NCBI GenBank assembly: GCA_020091685.1
Contig: CM034591.1
Location: forward strand, 23,155,312-23,219,311
Length of the DNA: 64,000 bases
Source of the DNA: Lutjanus erythropterus
Lineage: Eukaryota; Chordata; Actinopteri; Lutjaniformes; Lutjanidae
Direction: 5' to 3'
Below the pieces are notes generated by a model. It saw nothing but the letters and a program-made list of their open reading frames with translations, searched no databases and had not been told where the DNA came from. Shown piece after piece: positions 12,301 to 25,334 of this stretch. A program made the position numbers and the translations under genes. Numbering within the stretch: the stretch's first letter is position 1; the number at the start of each line of letters is the position of its first letter.

Positions 12301-13314
12301 AGTTTATTAACTTTGTGTCAGTAACCCGCATCACTCACTTTGTTCTGCCATGGATGTTTTGATGTTTGTCCCCTGCGTTTTTACATCTAGCTGAATACAA
12401 GATTGAAATCACCACAGGTGTTTGGACAAAAACAGTTTTCATTATCCTTTTATAATTGATTGAGTTATTGTGTCTTGTTCAATCAATAAATGCATCACTG
12501 CAAACTGCAGTGCAAATGCAACCCTTTGTTTGAATGGTATGCAATGATACCAATCTATGTACATACAGTTTGAATGGATCTCAGAGTCAACAATTTTATT
12601 TTAAATACCGTGTGTGTAAGCATACATACTGTAGCATGGAGCTTGTGCTGGTGCCAACTCATATTTTTCGACTTTGAACACCTACCAATTAAAATGATAT
12701 ACTGTATATTCCATGATGCATGAATGGAATAATTGAATTTAATGATAGGTTTCTCTTCTGTTCCAGAATCATCCCAGACTGTACCTTTGTGTCCCAGGTG
12801 CTTTTTTTTAAGTGTTGTAAAACAAAACATTACTTAACTCATACCTTACTGAAAATGACTGTCATGATAAACTGGAATAAACAATAGCAGTTGGAAAATA
12901 GGAAATCCATCTAAAGTTGTGTAGTTTACATTAGAAAAAACGCTGTCATTGACAGAAAAATAACTTCCAGTTCACTGACCCAAGATTAGTACATTATTAG
13001 TATTTTTGTGGCATAAAGTATAGCTGTACAAAACATGTTAATAAATTTACCTTGGTGCCCACACATGCTTGGCCTTTCTTGTACTCCTTATGGGACATCC
13101 TCTTGTCTAGCTTACTCCATAGTGCTTTGGCCTTCCAGGTGGTGACCTTCGCCTTCAGACTGCTGTAGAAGGTGCTGCTGTCCGCAGGGTCGAGGTCCAG
13201 TTGTCTGCAGAGGACGTTGAAGGCCTGAAGGGTCCCCTTACAGGTCGAGGCCTGGACGAAACTTTCAAACAGCTTCCCCACATTATTGTCCCTCTCCTCC
13301 TCTGTCTCTCCCAT
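128..13314 (-). CDS. mical2: mical2, 5' coding part (7 exons, residues 1-402; gene continues past the left edge)
   Basis: MICAL proteins are cytoplasmic and nuclear flavin monooxygenases that use NADPH to oxidise actin methionines and disassemble filaments. Seven exons (13314-13051, 7804-7597, 6064-5948, 4848-4747, 1556-1401, 1202-1102, 385-128) join in one frame with GT-AG introns to give 402 residues. Visible FAD elements: GGGPCG at residues 93-98, the ribose-binding acid E117 in [15 protein letters not shown] at 221-229, and the GD pair of LVGDSLLE at 397-398. The N-terminal block [13 protein letters not shown] is typical of MICAL2. The calponin-homology, LIM and C-terminal regions lie outside the window. 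The start is the first ATG in good context (GGGAAGATGG). Linkage to dkk3 and usp47 supports MICAL2 over MICAL1 or MICAL3. Teleosts can carry mical2a and mical2b; I cannot tell which this is. Confidence 0.95.
386..1101 (-). other. mical2: mical2 intron 6 (716 bp)
   Basis: AT-rich intron. Open frames across it have no recognisable homology. I see no repeat or RNA. Confidence 0.6.
1102..1202 (-). CDS. mical2: mical2 coding exon 6
   Basis: Residues 283-316, IDLENIVYY to [13 protein letters not shown]. Acceptor TTGCAG, donor GTAAGC. A 198-bp intron separates it from exon 5. Confidence 0.96.
1401..1556 (-). CDS. mical2: mical2 coding exon 5
   Basis: Residues 231-283, [19 protein letters not shown] to FFLDLKEET. 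Acceptor CTCTCAG, donor GTGGGA. The frame is shared exactly with exons 4 and 6. Confidence 0.96.
2140..2379 (-). mobile_element. LINE (L2/CR1-like) ORF2 C-terminal remnant
   Basis: A 79-codon open frame reads [18 protein letters not shown] and then a hydrophobic tail. The pattern FGK-AFSF-AP--WN-LQ is the usual end of L2/Maui/CR1-type fish LINE reverse-transcriptase proteins just after the RT domain. No RT domain is recognisable upstream, so this is a 5'-truncated or decayed copy, in sense orientation to mical2. The family name is inference. Confidence 0.5.
3000..3200 (+). repeat. dispersed-repeat fragment
   Basis: The + strand reads [19 protein letters not shown] then [12 protein letters not shown]. 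Stretches of this form, a run of 'gaagctgctctgtagtctgg' followed by 'accagatggcaacaggatg', recur widely in teleost genomes. Class unknown. Confidence 0.35.
4282..4507. mobile_element. TTAA-flanked MITE (piggyBac-like), 226 bp
   Basis: The left end reads TTAAAGGAGAAATATGTA and the right end is its exact inverted complement, ending CTCCTTTAA at 4507. The TTAA at each end is the target-duplication hallmark of piggyBac-type elements. The interior has no coding capacity. Confidence 0.75.
4747..4848 (-). CDS. mical2: mical2 coding exon 4
   Basis: Residues 197-231, [20 protein letters not shown] to NTLE. Acceptor TTTCTCAG, donor GTGAGA. Carries GADGRRNTL, the conserved DG motif of FAD monooxygenases. 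Confidence 0.96.
4849..5947 (-). other. mical2: mical2 intron 3 (1.1 kb)
   Basis: Several short open frames overlap on both strands here (around 4983-5403) without recognisable homology. Nothing else seen. Confidence 0.55.
5948..6064 (-). CDS. mical2: mical2 coding exon 3
   Basis: Residues 158-197, [13 protein letters not shown] to [11 protein letters not shown]. Acceptor TTTAATAG, donor GTATCC. Confidence 0.95.
6567..6800. mobile_element. TTAA-flanked MITE, about 230 bp
   Basis: The left end TTAAAGGCATAATATGC pairs with the right end, whose inverted complement reads TTAAGGTATAATC. TTAA flanks both ends. The 'aaaggcataatatgcaactt' opening is common in teleosts. Non-coding; lies in mical2 intron 2. 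Confidence 0.6.
6985..7418. mobile_element. hAT-type MITE, 434 bp, with 8-bp target duplication
   Basis: Left end CAAAGGTTTTCAAAATGGG, right end inverted CAGGGGTTTGCAGAGTCTG; both continue into GGGGCTCC. Flanks are TTATAAAT (6977-6984) and CTATAAAT (7419-7426), 7 of 8 identical, as expected for a hAT insertion. Non-coding; lies in mical2 intron 2. Confidence 0.75.
7597..7804 (-). CDS. mical2: mical2 coding exon 2
   Basis: Residues 89-158, [17 protein letters not shown] to [12 protein letters not shown]. Acceptor TTTTAG, donor GTGAGT. Encodes the Rossmann GxGxxG nucleotide-binding loop and the EKRD segment of the monooxygenase. Confidence 0.97.
7805..13050 (-). other. mical2: mical2 intron 1 (5.2 kb)
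   Basis: Contains the hAT-like fossil at 9411-10035. A second hAT-like terminus, CAAGGCTCGAAATTAAC, starts near 12186 without a clear right end. The rest is AT-rich with no gene recognised. Confidence 0.65.
9411..10035 (+). mobile_element. decayed hAT-like transposon with TTF-type zinc-finger transposase remnant
   Basis: Begins CAGGGTTCAACATTAACC, a hAT-type terminus. Both ends carry 'ggccaccaaa' words seen in related copies. Around 9728-9900 the + strand reads [20 protein letters not shown] and later [16 protein letters not shown], with in-frame stops after EKWL and after GKSQV. This matches the TTF-type zinc-finger opening of fish hAT transposases (pattern KW--YD---DVM-C--C--F--LA). The first cysteine of the CxxC pair is lost. 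The hAT core is absent. The right end is degraded. Confidence 0.6.
13051..13314 (-). CDS. mical2: mical2 coding exon 1 (start codon)
   Basis: 88 codons from ATG at 13314, [19 protein letters not shown] to [10 protein letters not shown], ending in phase 0 at donor GTAAAT. The long conserved N-terminus makes this start secure. An acceptor-like CTGCAG lies 9 nt upstream, so at least one noncoding exon probably precedes it. Confidence 0.96.
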
Positions 13315-13322
13315 CTTCCCCG

Positions 13323-16300
13323 GCTGCAGTAGATGATTTGGTGTGCTGAGGCTCCTGCTTACTACAGCACTCTCTGCCAGATGTGGCTACACCCTCAGCT
13401 TGGCTCGCACCGTCATGCCCAGTCTGAGGAGGCAAGACACATATGAGTCTGATGTCATCTCATGGCAGAGAGTCTTTCACAGATGGCTTCAGGCAACTGG
13501 TTTTTCGATACTCTATTATTAGCCTGGACATGTTTCGTAATTTCAGTTAATTCAAATGGTTTATAGATCAGAATGTTAAAGTACTTTACATTAAATTGAC
13601 AACACAACTGTATTTTACCTGTGCTATGACTCCAGCTTACATTATCAAGAGTGCACACAGTACTCACCTTCATTAATCACTGAAACACAATTAGCTCACA
13701 ACCACATTGACAAGACAGCATTCCAAGTAGAGACAAGGCTATGAGATGAATACTAGAGAGTAAAAATAAAATGAGCCAGTCTGTCGTCACACAGCCGTCA
13801 AGCATATTTATTGCTTGTGCTTTACTGAAGCATAACCATGTGAGCCTATAAAAGGAGCTGTTTGTGGTTCTACGTTGGAATTATTGGTTCAGCAAACTTT
13901 AAAACAACTTCAAGGTTCAGTGATAGTTTTATACAGAACAAAACTGTTCAACTTCAACATGAGGTACCCACCATGAACAAATAATCAAAACTATACTGTA
14001 TTGTTACAAGACATCAGGGCCCATATTACAGAAATTTGCAGATCCTATCTTAACTGTTTGGTAACCATGGTAACTAGGGTTAGGACCTGATTTGGATCCT
14101 ACCATAAGATGGAAAATGTTTACTACACCAAAATTCTAACTTTCCAAAATCTTAGATTACTGTTCTTTAGTATAACTATTTAACTGTCCTATCTTTTACT
14201 TTTACACAAGGTAGTGTTAGCTAACTTGTTTAATCTGTATGGCTGCTCTTATGGCTTTTATAGAATGGATGCTGCATATAGTCAAGTCTGCTATCAGATC
14301 ACCTCTGACTCATCTGTTTTGACGTTAAGAGCCCATCACTGTTTTTGCTTTGTTGTATGTTTCAGTATTTGTCAATGAGAATAAACAAATAACCCTATTT
14401 TGGAAAAAATCTTTAATTCTTACTATTTTATCTTCAGACAAAGAAAGAAAGAAAGTTTCTCTAATACGACCCCAGTTGTATATTTTTTCCTAGAATCATG
14501 AATTGTTGGCAATATATTTTTTCTAGCATGAAGTCTTCCATTTTGAAGTATAAACCTTTTTAATATCTATGAGGGCTAAGAAAATGGCTCTTATGAATCA
14601 ATAATACACTTGCTACATTTGCTACACGATACTAAGATTGTCAAAAGTATCAATACTTCAGTACTTTTCAAGACTGCATGTTTAAAATGTTACAGTATTC
14701 ATTAATTACAGTATCAGCAATACCAAAGTTCTAAAAAGTTTTCTAAGTGCTAATTCAAGACCTCAGTTCATTTCAGTCTTTTCAGTCAGTCGAACTCTGG
14801 CGTCTTTTTGTATACCAGCACTGTGCACAGCTTGTGTTTGTGTGTCTAGGACATTTTTTTTTCTTTTGCTGTGATATCAAAAGCGGTATCGAGTATCCTA
14901 TTTTTTTACTAGTGTTGTATTGCTGGCAGTTGCACCTATATAAATACATTTTCTACTATATAAACCATCTTCAACGAGGTAAAAAGTGGTTTCCCTATAC
15001 TTGCAGCTCAAAAACCACAGTTTGTTTCTGTTAAGCACCTTTCATTCCTGGAGTGCAGAACTGACCATGGATGAGTAGACCGGAAAACTATTTGTCTTGT
15101 GGTATTTTGCATTCCAGCGGAAAATCAGACAATGCTTTCAGCAGTAAGAAAAGAGGTCTTTGAAACTAGTTGTAATGCAACCCCACACCAACACTGATTG
15201 ATTGGCTTGGATTGGGCATGCATACTTAATAGTCCACCCTCTACTCAAGTATGTGCATTCAGTATGCTTACATATGTGCCTGTGTGTGAAAGGCACTGTT
15301 AGTTAAACGCACGCTCCCTGTCAGAATAGAGCTGAACTGACAGAATTAAATACAAAGTAGTTTTCTCTTTCCTCCAATCAACCATCAAGCATTTTGAAAA
15401 TCATGCCAGAAAATCTGTGCCAAGACTCAACATCAAAGCAAAATGTGGAAATTTTCTGCATTAAGCATGTGAGTGCTCACTTGGGTGGAGACCACAGCTT
15501 CTGTGAGTTTTGGGTGAAGTCTGCCTTTGATATTCTAATGTCCCATGGAGCAGGATGGGCAGAGTTACAGAAGAGGTCAGGTTATAGCTGCACAAGACTC
15601 AATCACACCCCCACACCAATCCACTATCAGTAGAGTAAGTAAGCCTGTTGTTTCACCTCACTTACAGTTCAGATGTTATTTTAGGTTCTATCTGTAATGT
15701 TGACATCTAATCAGCTTTCACTTTCCCACCACATTTTGGCTACTGATTGATTGAGTGAGATCATTTTTTATCTCAGCTACCACGTCCCCGAGACCTGACT
15801 GAACTAATGACATCATCTGTGAGCTACAATAACAGACACCCGCCCTGGAGCATCAGGTGGCTATGTGACTGTGCCACGAAACTGTCCATAGCGAGCTTTA
15901 GCGAGGGACAATACATCAGTGCATGCAAAAGTTAGACACTGTATCTAGTGACCATTCAGTCTTGGTTCACAACCATGTTTTTTGATTGTGATTTGAATGT
16001 GGTGAGATTTTGAATGGTGCTCCTGAAGCACCAGCATTTGCTCTGCTAAAATTAGCATATTAATTTGCACAAGATCCTGTTTGGCTGTGCGTTTGCATCC
16101 TGTTTTGATGCTGCTGCTGTTGTTGTTTTACATTTCAGAGAAAGATTCAGGCAGAGAAAGGAACACCAACCAGCCATTCCAGATACTGTGCAGCTAGGGA
16201 AGGGTATCTGTGCTTGATATCTTTAAGGTATTTTTTTTTATTGAGGGCTAGGGTCACTGGATTTATCTCCGAAAAAATAACACTAGTTGCACAAGCAGTG

Positions 16301-19300
16301 TGGCGAAAAGCTCATGCTATTATTGTGTCTTGTATTAAAATACAAAAAAAAAAGACAGAAAAAATTATGGCTTTCAGACAGGAGCCAGCTCCCATCATTC
16401 ACTGAAATGGGTAGCTGAGTGCTTAATGTTCAGGTGTTTCAACAACAGGGAACAGGCTACAGTGCTGAGCACAGTGCTGATTGCTGTGTTCGGCACCCAG
16501 CACCCGTGGGCTAAGTCACAGCTTACCAGCTACTGGCAGTTTGTGATTAGTTAACTTACTTTAGCAACAAATAAAGCTATCTTTCCCTCAGGAAACTCCA
16601 CAAACAACCTCAATATGATATGTATTCTCTGTTGATCAGAGGCTGTGTTACCAAGTGAACGGTCATGCTCACTGGGAGACAGCTGAGCCTGGCTTTGTCG
16701 CACGCTGAAGGCAGCTAACAGCTAACAGCTAACAAGTACACTATATGTCTATCAGGAAAGCTCTGTAATTAAGCAAACAAGAGTTGAAGCTGAGCAGCCG
16801 AAGACTATCAGAGAAGAGACCAATAAATAAACTATGATCCATTTTCACCCAATTCAGTGAATAAAGTTCTACTTTTGTACTGAGACCCAGCCTTCAGAAA
16901 CACATATAGCACAATACATGTGTGATCAAAACACTTTAACGTCAATTTTCATTTCATGGGAACTTTAAAGGTACCAGCTCTTTGAGCCGATTTGTAATAG
17001 GTATCAGTATCACTTTATGGGTATTGGTATTAATATTGTAATTTTTTAAGTGATACCAAGCTCTACTGTGCACTCAGGTGACCCTCAGCCTGCTTTCTAC
17101 ACCTTTGTTGCTTCAAAAGGCCCCTGTCTGTCTTGTTGGTAGATTCTGTGGACCCCTGAGGCCACTCATAGCAGACATTCAGCTTCAAACTCAGTGAGCT
17201 GACATTCCTTTGCCACGTGGCCAGAAGAGCTCTGAACTGCTCCATCAGCATGAGTCCACTACTCAGCTAGCCCTCTGACTGGCTCCACCAGCCAAGTGGT
17301 GACAGGACCACCTCCATCATTTTTTAGTGAATTACTGTCTGACTGTGAAGGAGTGACAAGCGATGACTGAGACAGTCATGATATATGATGCAGGTGCTTT
17401 AATCTTTCATGCATGGCAGCAGACTGTGATGGGAAAATTGCTGTGTATTCTACCATGTGCTAAGTGGAGTATTTAGGGCCTACATAATGTCTTCTATAAA
17501 GCCTCTCTGGAGTTATTTCTTTTGACAATTGAGTTTAAATTAAGATTGTTTGAGGTATAGAGACGTCAATTTTTGCTAAACATGGACAAACTGGATAACT
17601 ACATTACAGAGACAAACTTTAATTTTCATTACTGCTGCTTGTGGCTATCTTTTCACAAGAAGAGCTAATAATAATTTAATGTTGACATAATTTTATTCTT
17701 AAATTTGGCCAGTGTTCACTAATCTCTCGTGCCTTTGCTGGAAAAGTTCACATATGGACATGTTGACTGTACTTATGCTTTCACATTTCAGTCCAAGTAA
17801 AGCAGTAAAAAAGGCAACAATTATTGGAACCATCTGTTGTATGAGTCTGCGAGGGCTAATGAAAAGGTACCACTTACTGTCTTCATGGCCAAGTCAACGC
17901 TCAGCACTCAAACTACATTGTCTCAGACAGAGTCCCATGACTTCACCATCTCAGTCTGACAGAATGGAAAGTCACTTTTGGGCAGACAGAACAAACCCAC
18001 AGAACGGCTGTAAAAATACAACTAATGACAGACGAAGCGGAAAGAATACACACACACACAGCATACATCACAGCCGAGCCATATAATGCTAACATACAGT
18101 ATAAAGCTTAAGAGGATCAGAGTTTAATGGCGAGCACGTTTTAAGTCTCCTCCGGTCTGTTTAGAAAATGATCTTATTGAGTGAAACCGACGGCAGCTAA
18201 TTGAGAATGTGAGCAGCAAGGATATATTTATTTGTACAGTGAGGAATTTATACAGTGATATCTGTGGTTTGCTATTGCTTACTCAAGCACTTCAATCTCC
18301 TGATACTTCATGTATCATTTTACCATGATTTGTGACATTACTTTACTGTACACTGACACACCGCCTAAAAAGAAAAGTGTCCATAGGATGGATGTGCAAT
18401 TGAATGTGCATATATTAAAGCACCGCTGTGTGTCTGAGAGACATAACAAGCTATGTGTTTCCAGTATGGTAGAGAAGGAATGTTAGGAATGTGAAATATG
18501 TACCTGTTACACCTGGATTGAAGAAAGAAAAATCAAAACCTGTATGCTTTTACACACATACATAGCAGCCACATTCCCATTAAACATACACACATTTTCT
18601 TAAACGTTTCCTAACACAGTTTCATGTTTATTCAGTAATACTCTACATTTACTGGTTCACTAATCTGGCAATTACGTTAACAATGAATTAATTGATCGTT
18701 CAGTCTATAAAATCTCAAAAATTTCCCAGGGTCCACATTACATCTTTAGTTTGGTCCTTTGGTCCTAGTTTGCATTTACTATCATCAGTGACAATGAAAA
18801 GCAGCAAATCCTTTGAACATCTAAATTAATTTTCAGGCAGGACAAAGCTGTATTTATTATACAGTTCTCATATTGGCAACAAATCTCATACAAAACCAAC
18901 CATGTGTTACTTTCCAACTTCCCAAGCCTGTCTGTAACACTCTGCCCCAAACCACATCCTTTCTACTGAAGACTGAAATCTTTAAAAATGGCTCAGAAGC
19001 TAAATCATTTCCTAAAACAGCTGGGTACTGTAGTTTTTAGGAAGAGTTACTCAAACAAAAGTAAACAGTGCATTTGTTGGGGACTATTTTTAGCAGCAGA
19101 ATAATACATATTTGGTGCTCTTGGGAGTATTTATAACAGAGGACGGTCACAGTGTATGAGACATTGACTCAAAATAATACACTACAGTGTGGCTGCCTCC
19201 TAATAGTCGACCATGCGCCTTGCTGTAAAGCCTAGGACAAAAGTATCAAGAGACTGTTGCAACACGGACCTTTTCTCTTGTAACATTGTAGTCTCAGGCA

Positions 19301-22300
19301 CACTGCTGCTAACTGTTAGCTGCTTAGCTCAGTTATCATGCCTCTTAGTTGACTCAACCCAGACTGGGACACAGCCTCTGGGACTGATAAAGGCCAGTTT
19401 GAGGACCGGGAATGCAGTACTGAGGTGATTTTAAGCTGTTCCAACTAGGACTCTGACTCTGTGGACAATGAAGACACGCTGGCTTCAGGGACAAGAGAGG
19501 CATGACATGGTTGAACTGCGAATTTGTAGCAAATTAATTTGTTAGTGTGATACTAGATCATCCAATGTGTTTATAAAGCTGCAAGTATTTGTTTTTGTGT
19601 AGTTATTTATTCCTGTGTTTTAAACAAGACTTGATTGTTACATTGTTACACTGTGTTGAAATAAGTCTCATTGCTGGTTTTTCCAACACATTCAGAATCA
19701 AACTTCTCAAAAATACATATTTAAATAATTCAATTAATATCATAAACATGCAGCAACCACTGCTAGTCGACTAATGGCTTGAACTAATGAGTAATAGTTG
19801 ACAAGGAAAATCTGAAGTCACCAGCAGCCCAGCTTTGGCCACACAGGCAATACTTTTCATTGGATTAGTTGACGATAAATACCTATAGAGTATTGCCACC
19901 CGAAATAATTAATTTAATACATTTAAATGTACAGGTTATGACAATCCAATAGATACTGAAGTAAGAGTCCAACCAGTGACTCACTATCTTCATTTGTTTC
20001 TGCAGAACGCATAGCTTCAGGCTATCTGAATACAATAGGAAGCTGACAACACAAGGAAAACATTGGGAGTGCTGGGAAATGCACATACTGTAGTGCAGCC
20101 AGCCAGTAACAGTAATTACAGACGGGACTGAAGAAACCCAGGAAGGAACCCTCTGTAGGCCTGATAAGCAGGCAGTGTGCCTCAGAAAACAGTGCACTCA
20201 TGTGGACTTCAGCCTGTCGACTCTGCCCTTCACCAGGCCCCAGAGCTCCACAGTATTATCTCAGCTCTCTGAAATCTGGCTGCGTGTTCGGACAGCGGTG
20301 CCAAAACAAAAGAAGAGCTGTCATGAGCAAGGTAGAGACACTGGCAGTAAGCAATAAATGTCAGTCACATTCAGAGGAGAAAACTGTGGATTTACACAAA
20401 CAGGAGCAGACTTGTGAAGCTCCTGGGTGCTGTCTGGGGGCCCGTCTGGCCCACGAGGTGTGTTCACCACATGGCTCCTTTAGAGAATGATTTATCTGGA
20501 CATGCTGAGCACAGAGTCATGCCTGCCCAGCTACTGACACAAACAATTCACTTGAACAATTATTCTGACTCTGACTACATATTCTCATGCGTTGCAATAC
20601 ATTATTCTGCTGGATTTGTTATCATTACAGTGAATGAGTCCAAAGCTCAAAAATAAAGAAAAATGTCCAAAACTGACAAAATTGAGTCGCATCGCCATCA
20701 GACCACTACAGTTAATGAAAATGGATCCTCTTAAACACGTTTGGGGAAAGACAGTTGATTGCTGAGTCTTATTCCCAAGTCGTCAAACACTGACGTTGGG
20801 AATGACAACTCAACAATCAACCATCTTGTGACTGGCCAAAAGCTCCCATCACAGGTAGCGCTGGGTATTGAGAACATGTTCTAAATTAAAATGGGTTCAA
20901 AAACTACAATGTCAAAGAAATCTTTAAGAAATGTATATTTATATTTTGCTTATTGGGTCACATTTCACTCGCACTAGTTTGCGCTAGCACTTTAAAATTA
21001 AACTGTGTACTACAAAGGATTAATCTGCTAATTATTTTCTCCATTAATCAAGTGATTGTCTGTTTCATTAAAACTCTGACAAAAAAGTGGGAAATGCAAT
21101 CACAATGATCCGCAGTCCAAAGCGACACCTTTACAATGTTTGTTTGTCCAACCAGTAGTATAAACCTCAGAAATATCAAAAATAATTTTTTTAAAAATCA
21201 AGGAGAAGTAGCAAATTGGTCCAAATCAAACCAGAATCATTAAAATCCAAATGATACCCAACCCTAATCTCAGGCTAGATTTTCTGTCTGAAAACAGACA
21301 GGAGGAGCAGGAATCTAGCTTTCTCTCAGACAACTTGAATGGCATGACGCTCAAAGGTTATTATGGATCTTTTGCCCGGTGACACCAGAAATAAACTGCC
21401 AATTCAAGCTTTAAGTGTCAAAAATGAAGTAAATATAAACCACAAGACAAAGAAAGTGCCTTTCATTTTATCCACATCACAGCAGGGGAAAGTCAAAGTT
21501 TAGGTGGCAGCATTACTGTCGGGCAAATTCTGTAGGCCAACAATCACTAAAGCCAAACTCAAAATAGACAAGTTTCATGTTGCAGAAGAAAACAGCACAT
21601 GACTTGAAAAGATATCAACAGGTCTAGAACATGTAAACAAGAGGCCCTGTAAACAAGACTACCTCAGATAAAACAGAAATGAACAAAAGGTCAACTTAAT
21701 AGCAGTTAAGCATCCTGGCTTCACCTGTGTTTAACTGCAGCAGGGCCAGGTAGCAGCACAGACTAAGGTCTATCATAAAACAAAATATTAAAAAAGACAG
21801 TTAGGACCTACTGCAACACCAGGAGCGGTTTGGTAGTTAAACAGAATCATGGTGATCCACTGAGAAAGACATATGATGCCTTATTTTACATTTCAAAAAG
21901 CTCTGGGTGCTAAAACACAGTGCGTGAGCTCCATGAGACGCCCCCCTCCAAACTCTTCCTGTGGTGTGTGTCTGGTTTCCTGTCCAGATCAAAGCTCAGA
22001 GGAGCGCTGCCTGCCTCTGTAAAATTCCACCTCTGTGATTCTAAAGCATGACCAAGATATGTTTGAAACCCATTTCACTGTGTTCCTGTCTCCTCCCTGC
22101 CAGATGGAAAGTGTTAATGATATCCTGGGGTGACTTTACCACAGCAAAGTCTTTTTGTACCTTCTTCAGTGGGTCCATCTTTAAGTGTGCCATGTGATAT
22201 GTCAACACATATACTGCAATGTAGCAACAACAGAAATTATGTTGTTTTCTGATGCAGCGGCAAACGTTTTGTTTAATTACAGACTAGCAAGCTACACCTA

Positions 22301-25300
22301 TCACTGAAAGTTCCTCTCCCTTTCTGTGTGCCTGCTGATGCCTGGACACATGTGTCCGTTTTTTATGCTGTGGAACAAGGAAGGAAACATATTGCAGAGA
22401 GGAAGGGGAAAGTTTACGACACCTCCCTAGCAATAATGAGAACAATATTCCATTCACATCCAGTTTATTGGGCTGCATGTAACACATTTACTTTGTTTTC
22501 TTCCACAGCACGACGTCCTCACATACCGTTATTATTCTGATTTATTTACTGATTGATTCAGTCATTCACTAGGACATTGATTTATTTGATCTATGTACTT
22601 CTCTTAACTACAGTGCTTGTTTCTAAAACTTTCTAATAAGTATTTAAATAATGTTTCACGTTTTAGTATTAATTATATCTTTACCTGTATGCAAAAAAAC
22701 ATAACCTATGACTAATAATATGACAGTAAGACACTGAAGCAATCATTTCAGCTCTGTGTCAATCTGAGCTGTGAAAGACTGTTGTAACAGCGTTGATGGG
22801 TAACGCCAAATGGAGCTCAGACTGCTTTAGTGTATGGCAAGCCTTTTTAACATTTAATCAGAGGGGCAGACAAATAGTGATTTACTTTTCATGACTATCT
22901 GTAAAACAATATTTATTTTCACATTTCATACATTTTCAAAGTCAAAACTAATTTACAGATACCTTTAATTTAATTATTCATATCAGTAATTCCTTTTTCA
23001 CACGTAAGAATAACAGCTGCAGAAATCTACAACTGAATTTCCACATGCAGAAAAAGGGCTGTGCCCAGTGGAAATTACCTATCAACAATTATATTTCCAA
23101 TTTGTCGTATATAACAAACCATTTTGATTAATTTGGCCTAATTAGCATGTTCATTTTGAATATGTCACCTTTATCATCATATTAATTTCTGATATGCGCA
23201 CTGAAGATAAGTACATATCTGATATGTCAAAGGCAAGGTTGTTCACATCGTTTTTAGCATCGTGATAATGTAGGCCTCCGTTTGGCTGCATGATTGAAGG
23301 GACCTGTGCAGCTTTCTGTACTGCTATTTTTATCTCCACACACTGTTGTTAAGTTGAACTCCAGTAAAGCTGGTAATTACAAACTAAAAATGAAACACTG
23401 GCACAAGAATTCGCAATTGTAAGTGACTGCAGCAGTGTTGACGCCTGTCATGCTCAGAGGGGGGTTTTTTTTGCCAACAGTCACAGGACAGTTTGAAAAA
23501 TGTGGAAGTTTGTATGTAAATGTCAGCTGAACTGGTTAGCTGCAGCAGGTTTGTTTCTCTGGGTTCTCACTGTGTTACAGTGAAGTCAGGGACATTACTT
23601 GCATTTGTTCATTCAGCTCTAATATACAACCTTGTGATCTTGTGATGTTTGTATATTCTCTTAGCTCTAAGGTGACTGTGTTTCTTGAGAGAAGAAAATG
23701 ATTCACAGTTAAACCTGTGATCACTGAGCATGTTCAAAACATAAGCTTTTCAGTTATTCAGGGAAAAAATAAGACTTGCATTCGCAAGACAACGACTCAT
23801 CTTATTGATCAATACGTGGTTTACCCAATCTTTCCATATATTTTATATCACAGCACATAAATGACTCAAAAAAGGCTTACTGAGAGTGAAATTCCAGCAA
23901 GAAGAGAATAACATGGTTTTAGTTGAATGTTTATGCATGAAGAGGTTGTGAATCTCCATGAGCATAAATCACACAGACCATCAGCGTCTCAGCCAGAGAC
24001 CAGATACTATACGTATGAATACTGTTTAGATGTTAGCACGTTCACTGGCAGAGTCACTCTGTAATAAATTCTGGATCTTACAGTTTGATGGAGAAGGGTA
24101 CGGCGCTGTGTCTTCAACAGTTGTAAAGTACACAGGAAATGATTGCTCATACAGCAGTGGGAAGGAGAAATACCACTGTTTGTATGACCCTCCTTAAAAA
24201 TGTTGCTGAACAAATCATGCATCATCTTGCAAGACAGATGAATCATCCCAGACGGAGGGCTCAGGAGGTATGTTGAAACGTGGAAGAAGAAGAAGAAGCA
24301 GATTAGCCCTACTAAAGAAGTTATAAAGCCTCACAAATCAATCATTCAAATATTTCCTTTATGATAGATATTTTTACCCTCATTGGTCCTAGGTCATCTT
24401 TTTGTGTTTCATTGCTGTTTATCAAAGGTTCAGCCGTGTATTTGATCAGTAGCTGCACATTAACCCAACTAAAAAACATTTACAGGCCGTTTCTGTCACT
24501 CACTGAAATTCATTCAGTAACCTGACAGTACAGCCTGCCAACACCACACCTTACTTTATTATGCAGTTTGTGTCACTACAACCCCAAAGGCAGGATCGAG
24601 GGCTATTTACAGTCTGGAAGCTGTTAAGCAGGTGGAGTCAGTCAGCCTTAAGAAAGGCTGAAAAGAATTAAAAACACTGCACATAGTTCATTAACTTGTG
24701 CTGACAGGACCTCTGTGTGAGGGGTGATTCTAACCTATATTTACCCATTAACTTTCTTCACTTTATACTTGTCTTTGAACTTTTAGAAAATCTCTAAATC
24801 TAGTTTGAATACACTGAGGCATGTTTGACAGGCAGGGACACAGACATTCAAGTGATTTATGGTGTAAATATCAGCAGCAACAAAAATGCAGGTTGCTAAA
24901 GTCAAGCGGAGAAAACATTTTTTTATCAGGGAGCAGAGACAAGCCCAGGTGTCTGACTCCTCTCAGACAAAGTTCGTTCACCGCCTTCACAATAAAACAA
25001 GAGATTTAACACGTGTTCACACAGAAACCAGTACACTATGCTTATATCTAACTAATCATGATCTTAATATCAACTTCCTTAGTGATACTAATGTAATAAC
25101 CAGTGTTGGTTTCTGAGTCAGAGTGAGTTCATTCAGAGATATGTAGGCTTGATGAAAACCTATTTGTCCATTTCCTGCCCTATAACTTTTAACATAACCT
25201 CGTCTGGTCGTCATACTAGAGACATTGTTAAACCTGCTACTGGAATACATGAAAACAGAAGTTCTGTCAGGTGTCTCAGTCTCACAACCACCCACTTGTT

Positions 25301-25334
25301 CAGCAAAGACAAAAAACTACAAGGTGTAACTTAC
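13323..25334 (-). other. mical2: probable mical2 5'-UTR intron (12 kb)
   Basis: No coding exon is recognised. It holds a 411-bp inverted-repeat element (20856-21266). Fragments of 'ggtatcagtatc' type appear near 14640-14900 and 16960-17060. Other items: a triple GCTAACA run at 16709-16729, an (AC)n run near 18046-18060, a 'gattaatt' type MITE fragment near 18660-18720, and a (GAA)n run near 24283-24297. Open frames on both strands are short and unrecognised. Confidence 0.5.
20856..21266. mobile_element. 411-bp MITE with GGGTATC-type termini
   Basis: The left end TAGCGCTGGGTATTGAGAA and the inverted right end TTAGGGTTGGGTATCATT are related. The interior (about 21020-21170) resembles the 'attaatc...gtccaaccag' MITE family common in teleosts. 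Non-coding. Confidence 0.5.

Noticed and set aside
17063..17251. 62-codon - strand open frame with a balanced amino-acid composition
   Set aside because: No recognised family, no splice context and no partner exons; treated as chance.
18046..18060. Short (AC)n and other simple runs as possible regulatory Z-DNA
   Set aside because: Too short and common in fish introns to support a functional claim.
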